Source of the DNA: Gonatopus flavifemur
Taxonomy: Eukaryota > Arthropoda > Insecta > Hymenoptera > Dryinidae
Direction of reading: 5' to 3'
DNA: 64,000 nt
Assembly (NCBI GenBank): GCA_018340375.1
Contig: JAFFJZ010000003.1
Location: 25,668,001 to 25,732,000 of the forward strand
The notes under the pieces are model-generated. The model ran no database searches, was not told the DNA's origin, and saw nothing but the letters and a program-made list of their open reading frames with translations. Position 1 is the first letter of the stretch, and every line of letters starts with the position of its first letter. Made by a program: the position numbers and the translations under genes. This document shows positions 36,801 to 48,800 of this stretch, piece after piece.

Positions 36801-39800
36801 TTGTAAATTTGAGTTTGGAAGATTGTTTTCATTTAATGCAAAATTTTGAATTTTCTAGAAAATTTTAGATCGTCTTTGATGCGTTCTCAAATGAAAACCA
36901 AGAATTGATAATTTTTTAGTATTATTGATCTGATTTTGAGATTATTCTTCTCACTGTACTTGATTTCGAAGTACATATTCATACTCAAGATTATGCATTG
37001 GAGTTTCTTTAATTTCTTTATAAAATTGGGTAATTTTTTTGAAAGCTCGGATGAAAAATCAAACATTTTATTACGCTTCTAAAACAGGCCGGAGCACGTT
37101 TCCTTGAATATTGAAAACACACACAAGAGCAGGCTTCTAGGTCGTTGACATAACTCTTCATTATCATTTTTTATAACTGAAATAGAACGCTTTGATACAC
37201 GATCTACACTTTCAAAACGCTTCTACTGCTTTTCACTGACCCTTTGATCACTCTCACAGCACTCTCTAACAACCTTCTCGTAACTCTTTCCAGCACGCTT
37301 CATTCCCACCAGGGTACATTCATTCAACGTCTTTAGAACTTAGGATTCTCTTGAAGCATCAAAATTTGGTTGAAAACTCGTCGATTCGTGTAAAGGATTC
37401 TTGAAAGACTCAGTACTCTCCAAATTCAAATCAGTGAAATCTCCCTAGTTCTGCAGTTAATAGTCGCCCACTGAATGGAATCAATGAAATATCAGTGGTT
37501 ATGTAGTTGGGAGTGCTTCTGATTAATTGAATCAGGGAGATTTCACTGCAAAGATCAGTTAATATTCACCGATTGTGCATTGTATATGCACTGATTCGCA
37601 GTGGTCAACTTTTCGCTGCGTAAACGTCGAACAATTGTCTTTCATATTCTAATTTGGATTATTTGGTACATGTTTGAACCGATTGTATTCTGGCGAATAG
37701 ACAAAGAATACTAATCCAACAAATTTTTGTTATCAATACGATGTAAAATATATTGTACATAAAAAAACTCATCGTCAAAGAATGCGAGCATGAATATAAA
37801 ACTGATGTTTTCGAAGATGAATGGAAGTCGAGAAAGTGCGCGCAATAAACAACGAGAAACAACTTCCTTATAGCTTTTGTCGTCTTGGATGTATTACGAT
37901 TGAGTGGGTCTGTATGGTAGCGATTTGTTCGGTCCACGTACAATCTAGTCCAATCTTCTTTCTCTATATACGCGGTTATAAGGCTGTATGGACTGAGCTG
38001 TAAAATTGCACACGAGACTCGTAAACAACTTCGTAATATGTTAGTGTCCGTTCCGCGTGGCTTTTTATTATAAGAAAGAAATACGGAACACTGTAGTCCC
38101 TAACATTGCTACGATAGCGCTCTGTGATGTTAAATAATAACTTGGATTGTTTATATCGGTTTTCATCGTTTCGTCTTCGATCGAAGAAATTTTGTTACAG
38201 GAATGAGATATAATCGCAAAACGTTTGAATGAATTTTCAAAATACATGATTATTCATTAACGGAGAAAATTCCTTTACCGAGAAAATAAATGTGACACAA
38301 AAACATCGATTAATCTCCACAAAATAATTCCAATCCAATCTTCATTCCTTTGCGCGAAACAAACTTTGTGTACCAAAAATGTATATATATATATATACAT
38401 ATATTTTTTTCTCGAGGAGGAAGATCAAAGAATTCAATTTGCACATAAATATCACAATAAATTGTCAGCACAAATAATTCAGACTCAGAGTTATTTTAAT
38501 TATTTTTTGATGCTACATAAAAATTATCATTCTCGCAATCGCTTTGCGGTCATACGTATGACTTGAAAAATCCAAATTTTACGACGGAAGACTACTAAGA
38601 AATTACAGAACATTGACCTCGTGCGATGATGACGCCCTATAGATGAATATAAATGAATATGAACGGCTTTTCAAAATCGATTCGCCGCAAATCAAGTTTC
38701 CAACTAGAGAAAAAAACCTCTCTCCACGACGTACCAAATACTCGGAGAGAGAAAACAAAAAAAATGTCCATGTTCTTATTCACATCCTTGGTTATAGACT
38801 CTAAAGTTTGACTTGATCAAGATAATGAACGGGCTATCGGCTACGTAGATCAATGTTTAGTCGGGTCACCATTTACGACAACAACGGTGAACGGTGCTGC
38901 AACGGCGACGACGGCGTCACGGCCGTGGGGTATACGAGGAAGAGGCGCGTTGTTCTCCAGTCGACCGGGGCTGGCCATTCGGAGGGGATGGCTCGAAGGA
39001 GAAGGAACTGGCGGCTCCTTTGAAGTCGGTCGGTACCGTGTGTAATTAGGCCGCCGCTCCCCACCCTGCCCTCGGCCTCTGATCTTGCCGCGCGCTGTGT
39101 CGCTAATTGCTCACCGCCCCACGGCAGAGAAGCATCGTTGTTGACGAAGACGCCGTCATCGTCATCTTCTACGACCACGTTGTCGCTCTTGTCGTAGTTG
39201 CTTAGTCCAATTTCCAACTTTCTTGTCTTTTTCCATATTCCCTCGCTCTTTTTTCCTACCTTCAAAGTCGAATTATCGTAAAATTTGTCTACATCCAACT
39301 CACAATATTATTTATGAATCATATAGAAATATTTCAAAAATACAGTGGAATCGAATTTTCAACAATTCAAATGTTGTATCATTTTTCCAAAAAATTTTGT
39401 GAAATATTTTATAAATTAGAGAATAATTGGAAATAATTACGTAATTGTAGGGATATGAACCCTTTCACAAGATTTTCCCAACAGTATCCTGTTCGCTTCT
39501 CAGGTACATACTAAAACATTAAGGAACCAAAAATAACTGGTATTTTCAGGCGGTTTCTTTCCAGGAACACAATTATTGAACAAAGTTTCAAGCGAAAAGT
39601 TGTGAACTTTGAAAAATACCGAATTCGTTCTTCATGGCGGGCAATGTTGTTTCCAACGTGTAACGTGAGATCATTATCGATACGTTACTTTCATATGCAA
39701 ATTATTAGATGAAAAGATGATTACCTCATGAATTCGATTCAATTTATTCCCACTCATCCCATTAGCTATTGCAAGGCCGTGTGCAAGAGGAAGGGAGTTG

Positions 39801-42800
39801 AGAAATGTCAATCCTTGTCCCTAGGAATTGAGGAATTCAGAATTTTCAACATTCCTTAGTCACCTCAACTTGATAAAGTTTTCCTGCTTTCCTTAGAAAA
39901 ACTTTGAGATTGTCCCTGGAATTTACTGGAAAGTTGTTATAAAACAAGAACGGGATACAGTACAGGGTGTAATGGAACTGTTTTAGCCTTGTTGTAAATA
40001 TGAAAAGAAAAAAAAAACATGAAGAAGGGAACTCTGTTGTTATGGAGGAGCATAATGTTCATGTAACTGTGCGACATACTACAAGCAGCGAAATAGCAAC
40101 GAAGAAGAGTTTCGAGAAAGCGTCGAAAGGAGTTGAAGACCCACGCGCGGTGGCACGCGTCGTTGTCTCGCGACCAAGAGAAAGCAATAGAGAGAAAAGG
40201 AACCAACTAACCAACTAACCAAGCAGTCGGATAGCCAACTAAACAACCAACCATCCAACCAACTAACCGGTCATGTATCTCGGCGATGATGAGGAAAAGA
40301 GAGAGAATAGGGACTTCTACGGAGCGACGCAACGCGTATATACCATCGTGGACTAGAGAAGCTGACTCGGCCGTGGCCGCAAGTCATCAGTCAAGTCTTT
40401 GAGGCGGGCTTGAAGCATGGCCCGCAGAAAAAGACCTTTTGCCGATCTGGCTTGGCGGTGAGATCAAACGTTCACGGTCCATCGTACACTGAATCAACTA
40501 TGTATGGATATGTGTACGTGCGAGATCCCAAACGTGTGTATACGCGTGTGCGTATACGTGCTCGTGCGCGCGCATTCGTGCGTGTGTAGGTGAACAACAC
40601 GAAGACGGATGAGCGGGTGTGCGCGGAAGAAAGACAAAATGTGGGACTGTGGAGGAGAAAAAATAAAAACAAATAAGAGAGAGGGAGATAGGTTATAGGA
40701 GAGACATGTTGATAGCAAACGGTTCGCTGTGAAGAGAGTGAGGAAAAAAAGAACAAATCTAAACAAACACGCCTTGTCCTCGAGTATGCATTCGACGATC
40801 GCAAATTCACCGGTCTATCTCAAAATGGACTTTTATTTGTACGTACAACGCCTGCATTCCACATGATCATTACCGTGATTGATCAGCTATATGGCTATCT
40901 TTTGAATTATATAAATCACTTGTAGGTCAGAAAAAAATTCATAAAGCTTATCTTACATTCATTCCGAATGGATAAAAAGTGTTCATAACACGTTTCGTTA
41001 CTTCGATTGATAAATTGATGAGCGAACAAATGTTTAGTCATTATTTTACTTCATCGAGTTATCGCTATTTTTGTTTTTTTTTCAATGTTAAATTTTTGTC
41101 TGATATTTTGGAATTTTTCCTTCGTTCAGCTTTCAAGCTAATGGATATTTTAATTACATCAATATAAATCACTTCGAAATGTTGTTATCGGAACATTTAA
41201 AATGTTTCAAGAATTTCATTGCTCCGAACCAAGTTTTTCCTCTACTGTTGTAGATCATCCACATTATATTAGGTATACAAATAAGAATCGATTTTGTATC
41301 ATAACAGCTATTCTAAATTAATTCAAAGGTCCCGCTCACTTATGATAGATGGCGCTTGATATGTAGTATCGAAACGTAAAGGAGTCATAAAAACATAACC
41401 TGGAAATTCTGTAAATTGAACATGCAGACCGATAAGCTATTTATTAGACACTGCATTCGCTACACTGAGGAAAAATATAGTGGAACCAACCGCATATGAG
41501 TTTAGATACGGCGAATCTCGAATGAGCATTTACTTCAATCGGTATTCGGTTGAGTCAACCTCGCGGCGAGATTCGCCGTATCCAAACTCATATACGGTTG
41601 GCTCCACTATATTTTTTCTCAGTGTATGAATTCCATCAAGGAAAAAGTGTTAGGAAAGCATGTGAATCGATATGTTCTGTTCTTGGAGACAACATTGTAT
41701 CTCAAAGTACATGTGAGTATCGGTATAAGCGATTCAAAGAGGTTGATTTCGATGTTAGTGACCGTAAACGCACCGGGTCTCCTGCGAAGGTGGACGATCG
41801 GGAACTGCAAGTATTGCTGAATGAAAACTCTTGTCAGACGGAGAGACAACTTTCGGAACAGGGTGGAGTAACTTAACAAACTGTTTCTTATCGTTTAACA
41901 GCAATGGGTAAGATTCGGAAAGGAACAAAGCGGGTACCACACTTTCTGACTCAAGGAAATAAAAACAGTCTCTGAAAGTCTTTCTTGTGGAAAATTGTGA
42001 CCGGCCATGAAAAGTGCATTTATTTTGATAATCCGAAACGCAAATATCATTGGGTTGACTCCGGCGAGTCGACAACATCCACGCCAAAGCGCAATGTTCA
42101 TTGTGACAAAGTCATGCTGTGCATATGGTGGGATATGAAAGACGTACCGTATTATGAACTTCTCAAACCTGATCAAACAGTTACTGTCGATCGCTATTGA
42201 ATCAAGAAATTGAGAAGAAACGTCCATTTTTTGGCAAAGGTAAACGTCCAGTAAAACTGCTTGGATGGGAAGCTGTACCATACCCGGCGTATTCACCAGA
42301 CTTAGCCCCATCCGATTATCACTCATTCCGGAAAATGCAGAACGATTTGTCTGACATGCGATTCAAAACATCTCAAGAAATGGAAAAATGGGTCGCTAAA
42401 TTTCTCACCTCGCAAGACGAAAGTTTCTTTACGAAAGGCATCCGCGAGTTACTTGAGAGATGACTGAAGGTCATTCAGTGCGATGCAGATTATTTCGATG
42501 AATAACTGTGTTTTACGTCTTTTTTAATAAATCTTGAATTTTTTGAAAACTGTCCTAAAACTTATTTTTACACCTCAGAATTGAACTACCCGACTAGAAA
42601 TTCAATCGGGTTAAACCAACGTTTGATTAGGACCTGGCCGGGGACAGTGGAAGAACCACGTTGAAAAAGTGTTTTTAACTGTAGAAATAAATTCTCATTG
42701 TTCTCCTTCGATATAAAAATCGAACAAATATTGACAATTATCTCGACCCGAGTCGAAAAATTTGGACGGTTTTTGTTCTCATATTTCGTTTTTAGACTGA

Positions 42801-45800
42801 TTTTGTCCTGATTGTTGAATAATGCGGATAAGAACAGTACTTTTCCATGATTTTAGTCTGAATTTCTCCTCAATCACTTTCATTCGTTGCAGGAAAAATT
42901 CAGACTAAATTTATGAAAAAGAACTGTTTTTATCCGCATTACTCAACAATCAGGACAAAATCAGTCTAAAAACGAAATATGAGGACAAAAACCGTTCAAA
43001 TTTTTCGACCCGGGAATTACGTACATCGATTCATAGGTGAACATTTATCAGTTAAAATCATATTTACATAAATAACTCCTTCAAATCCAGTTACAAAAGC
43101 AGAAGAAGGGAAAAGAGAATAATTGTGTCCTCATCCAGAACGACAATTTGTGAAGGTGGATGTTTGAAAATTATTAATGCCATCACGTTTGTAATCAGGA
43201 TTCGTCGGTTTTTTTCTCTTCCACGTTGATGTTCTCGAACTCTCTTTTTTATCCTGCTTTCCCCTAACAAGTACCGTAAGGACCCGACTCATCTGGGAGT
43301 AACTATGGATCCGAATTATCGATTTGTACGGCGTACCGATTTGCGCGCGGTGTGAACCTTTGAAGTAAGCCGAAGTTATCGTGTGGGGCTTCCGGAAAGC
43401 GCATACCGTTCTGAGGCCCCTTACTCGAACTCTCAACGCATGTAAGAAATTTTCATGACACGGGGAAAGGGAGAGGAAGGGATAGGGAGAGAGACACGCA
43501 CAAACAGATAGGGGGAAAGAGATAGAGGAGGACGATGGAAAAAGTAAGAAGGGAAAGGATCTTTAAAATAACTCCCTGTGAAATGATTGGCTGCTACGTG
43601 GTCCGCTACTACCGAGTCTCATCGAATCCGATCTCATCCGGTTCGCTTGATTTCTTCACAGAGGTTAGATATTTCAAAAATAAATGTCAATTCATATATG
43701 GGAGGAGGATCAAAAGTACATGCTTGATTTGAGATCCTTGTACGTGAGATGATAAGAAATCCCATTAAAAATTCAATGAATACGTTAAAATTTATCGTAT
43801 TATCGAGCTACCGAATTATACGGTATGTTAATGATTTGATATTCTACTATCGTTCGATTGCATCATTTGTTGTTATTATATTCTAAATTAATTGATATCT
43901 CCATTTAAAAATCAAAATAAAACCTATTTGAACTTTCTCATTCATACATCCCACCGATTTCTGAGAATGTATTTACAGAAAAGCATGTTATCGATTCCTT
44001 TCGATTTCTACATCCGTCGAAACAAAGAACGAAACGGATCCAAATGGTGCTTGATTCGAACGAAGGTCATCATCATCATCATCATCATCATCATCACCAC
44101 GTTGAAACTTTTATTTTTCGTCACACTAGAGCGACCACGTACCACAAGATTTTTCGCGATTGAATTATTCCAAGCGAAGGAAGATGAGGAATAATGAAAC
44201 TCCTTTTCTTGTGCACTTTTACGAGGTCCGGTGAAGGAAAATGCGATGCGCATCTGTTGTACAAACTTACGCGGCATACTTACATCGACAACAGCTAGCA
44301 AGGAAAGTTAGCGAGAACATAGTGTAGGCGGCACATCAAAGGCGCACTTCGGGCGTGAACGAGCAAGCGGGCACGCGGCTCAAGTAGAGAGAGCGGAAGA
44401 CAACGCCACCAATCCTACCACCATACAATATATTTACTCCGTTGGACCACCGCTACCATCACCATCCGCTATCCGAACTTAACCATCATCACACTGCAGC
44501 CGCTTTCGCCGCTGTTCGTTTGTGCTTGTGTTACAACACCACCACAATATCACCCATCATCGAGCGCCAATTTCAACCACTACATATGTCCATACGAATG
44601 TCCATACTACCTCACCTCGCATTATAGCAATCCGCCCACGAAATTGACCAAAGCGACTCTCACACACCCACCCAAAAAGGAGCTACTTGATTCGCAGAAA
44701 ATTTCATTTTGCCCTCAAACTACCAAGAAATTCAAATGTTCAAGACCCATACTTTTTCCCATCCGCCGCTGCGAGAAGGAAATAAGTGTAAACAAACCTT
44801 CCGACTGGTCATGGTGGAATAATATCGTCCACAAATTGGATTCGTCTTCCTTCTGCGGTGTATTGAAATTATGCGATAATTTGAATATACACCGAAAGAA
44901 ACAAATTGGCTTTGCTGCAATTTTTTCACATTTGATGGTGCTTGCAGCAGTAAAAACCAGAATCTTATTCGTTAATTGCTCGGTTTCCATGGTTACCTAG
45001 TAGTACATCCTGGTAAACACGTACAAAAGCACCACTTTCGAGGCCAATCTGGGATACGTATCCGGGGGCACTTCAAAAGCTTGCGACCGTACTCCTTTCC
45101 TCTATTCTCCATAGATGCGACAAATCCTTTCACCGAATTAGCAAAAAATTTGCTATCACGGCCTTGCTCTTTTGGTAAGTGGTTACTGATCTGGTAATTC
45201 GGCATTGCAGATGCACAGACTGCTAGAAAATTTGCTGAAAAATTGAGATTTTTGCTAATTTAGCAGAGCAGATGTTTAAAAATTGTTATTGCAGCAAGAA
45301 TTTTCCTCCACGTGCGAGTACGCGGTTACCGATTCATTTGTGATCGTAAATTTTAACAATATAATGAAATTCCAATTTTCCTCCTTCTTTCTTTAATAAT
45401 TTAATTGAAACTAGAGGTGTGCGAGCTTTTAGTTAAGCTTGAAAAATACATTTGGAGTTCGGTTCGATTTGGAAAATATATTCGAAGTTCAGTTCGGGTT
45501 CGGTTCGTCTAAGAAATTCAAGGTTTCCACACTGCTAACTAAAGCTAAGTTACATATTTTTCAATCGAAGACATTTCTGCTCGGGAATGATTTAACTTAG
45601 GGTGTCTAGTGCAAGCCATTGACCTCAAGTCAGCAATCAAGTGGATAATCACGAAAAGGACTGAGAAGATTTACATTTATTCCAAGAAATGAGAATTCAA
45701 ACTGTAAAAAATCTTGGTGTCGGAACATACCTTCATGATGTTACTGAAAATAGTACCCACACAGCACCCCAACAGTCCCAGAAGAATTCTTAAGAAATTC

Positions 45801-48800
45801 ATAAACGACACGATCAGTTCAGTTCACGCAGAGAAAAATTCTTGCTGAAAGAGCGATTCCGAAAAATCTGCTTTGCTAAATTAACAAAACACGGTTACTG
45901 TTGCAGCAAAAATATTGCTATTTTAGCAAGATATTTACTAGTTCAGCAACATTTTCTAGCCGTCTGTATATCTACAATTCCGAATTGTTGAACGGCAAGC
46001 GCTGGTTGAAAGGGCAAATTTTTTGCTAATTCAGCAACAATGACAGAGTTTTGTCATATCAGCAAAACAACTTTTCGAGGTTTGCTGTTTCAGCAACTTT
46101 TCTTCTCTGAGTGTTCAGTTCAGAAGAATTGTTTATGAATTCTGTTGGGGCTGTGATGCTGTGTGGATAAAACTTTATTCCTTTGAGACAATCAAAGCTC
46201 AATCGCACGGAGAGAAAAATACAGTTGGAATGACTGTGGTAGCTCCCTATCCACGGACCAGATTGGAATTGACGAGAAAAATTATGGTATTTTCATCTAA
46301 TTCTAGAAAACTCAACAGTAATTCATAATGATGTCCAGTTGCAAAATTTACTGAATAAGAAATTTTCCTGAAAATCCATGAATTTCTGAATTTCATCACA
46401 GGAATTTATACTGTGTGGGAATATACATTTTCATCAAAATCAAAACTCGGTCTGGTGTTGATATGGAGCACAGTAATAAATATTGTGTTTTACATGAAAA
46501 AGTGATGGATAATTCTTTCCGCACGCAGAAAAAATGATTTGCTACTATAGCGCCTACAAAGAAATTTGTTGTCCTTGCAAAAATATCCACTCCAGCAGTT
46601 GAAACGTTAATTCTGTTAACAAATTTGTGTATGTCAGCAAAAAAATGTAGTTGTGTCAATCATTTTTCTTGCTCTTCTAACTAGTATTTTTTTATAAGCG
46701 CTATAGTAACAGAGCTGCTTGTTATGCAAGCAATACTTTTTTCTACGTGCGTGTATATGACCATTCCTGTGGAATAATTATCGAATATATATTTTTTAAT
46801 CAGAAAAATCTTATTCAATTTCTTTTTGAAATCTGTTTTTATAAGTATAATCGAATCCACAATATACATTTTGAACGATTTTTAAAAGAATTCAAACATT
46901 AATTACACCCCGTGACAATTGCAATTTGTTGCTTACATATTTAAGTGACTGCAAATGAAAGGTCAACTGTAGTAAACATTTATTAATTTGAATGGAACTA
47001 ATTATCGAAACATATAATACTTCTCATTCTTGAAACATGAAAAGTTTATGAACTCCGTTAAAATTTCACTTTTTACAAAGAAATAGAAAAATAAAATATG
47101 AAGCTGTAATTCGCAATTGAGAAGCTAGCAGCCGATTTTTGCAACTGTTGATGCAACGCCATTCGAGTACTGCTCATATCGGAAATCCATCGAGTAGCAT
47201 TCAGTTACTCGTTTTCAGCGCTTCCGCGTTGGATAAAATTTGTTCACAAAAAATGATGACTAGCTGAAAAGCTGCTAGTTGAAAGATTCTTGAACAGCCA
47301 TTGATGTCCATCAATCAAGATTTCACGTGGAGTTTCAAAATTGTTCCCAATTGTTTATTCGATATCCTATTTGAACTTGCTATTGAAGGGTTGAAGTATG
47401 GAATGGCTCTTGTTAATGAAAATTACAGAGGAGGACGTTCTATAATTTTTTCTGAAAAAAAAACTTCGAGGTATTTTGATAATGTAATTAATTAAATCAA
47501 TATTTTCATGATAAAAATATAGGTATATTCAATTTCAGCATTCAACAGAATTTAATAACTTTCATTTTTATAACAAAATTTCAGGACTGGGAAAAAATTC
47601 CATGAATTTTTCTATTGATGTATCCCATGATATTTCCATGATCTTCAAGGTTTTCCATGACAGCTAAAAATTCTGATTTGATTCGATTGATATTTCTAAG
47701 AGAACCTCTCTCGAGTTGATCAAAATTACGCCATCCCTCAATATTTTTAAAAAGGCACTTTATAAATATTTACTCGTGGATAAAACACTGAAAAAAAGGC
47801 AGGTCACAGTTATCAAATGGTATTCTTGAATATGACCAATCAAATATTCGATACCATTAATTAAATATCAATAATATCTATTAAATATTCGATAATTATA
47901 AACATTATTGAATATTCGATTAATGTTATCGAATATTTGATTGGTCATATTCAAAAATATCATTTGATAACTGTTACCAGCCTTTTTTTCAGTGAACCTT
48001 TTCTACGAAGAGATGATTGTAATTAATATTGATACACTGATAATACTATCTAGTTCAATTTCAGCAGAGGTTTAATTTTCATTATTGGTTTCATAGTTTA
48101 TCTATTGGATTGTTTTATTTTAAGAGAATTCATGTTCTTTGAAAATGTTTCTCTTGTTATTTCGACAAGAGTTGGACCTTGAACTTCGATAAGTGTATCT
48201 ATTCCTCTATCTATCCTCTTCAACAATTCAATAGAGCATCTGATGGTTACCTGATTTTAATTTGTTTAAATGTTTCCAAGGAATCATGTGAAATTCTGAG
48301 TAAACGGCATTCTCAGGATAGGAATGCCGTTCGCGTGAATTATCGAACTTCCGCCCACATTGAGAGTTCTAAGTTGATTTACAACAATTCTTGCAAACTA
48401 CACTTGAAATTTTTCTCCCATGCTGTTCACTCGGTAGAAATAGAACTAACAGAGAAATTCTTTAGTTGGATGCAATGCATTTTGAACTCTTGGTTCTCGG
48501 CTAAAGGAATTTGTCTCTCATTTTATGGATTAAAAGAAAAATGGAGAATAACTTATCCATATTCAATTATGGAAACTCGTAATATTTCTGTGTGGAAAAA
48601 ATTAGTATAACAGAGATTTCAGAGAAATCTGCATCGAAAAAAATAATTCATTTGACCGAATGAACTGAAGTTAGTTATGAAGATTAGTTCCGAGCAATAA
48701 AAGAATAGAAGTCGGTAATAAAAGCCGTAGTAAAGGCAACTTCAAAATAGTAACAGCAACTAAAGTCAGAGAAATTAAATTTGAATTTAGTTGAGCCAAC

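Larger units (their letters stand above)
41330..42560 (+). mobile_element. Second mariner element, dead and with eroded ends
   Basis: A mariner transposase relic with flanking sequence, different from the 13-kb copy. I could not match convincing terminal inverted repeats: the right edge near CCTAAAACTTATTTTTACACC (about 42551-42571) looks like a mariner end, but the left edge near 41330 does not mirror it, so borders are approximate. A MITE lies inside the coding part. Confidence 0.75.

Noticed and set aside
38873..39298. 141-codon minus frame in a GC-rich block
   Set aside because: Low-complexity Asp/Val and Arg/Ser/Pro sequence without a domain; long frames are expected in locally GC-rich DNA.
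41600..42463. Second mariner as a working transposase gene
   Set aside because: The first catalytic Asp is replaced by His, the second Asp block is deleted, and there are stops and a frame change.
48179..48610. 143-codon + frame as a nested intron gene
   Set aside because: No recognisable motif, paralogue or promoter context; AT-rich intron can give frames of this length by chance. Kept only as a note.
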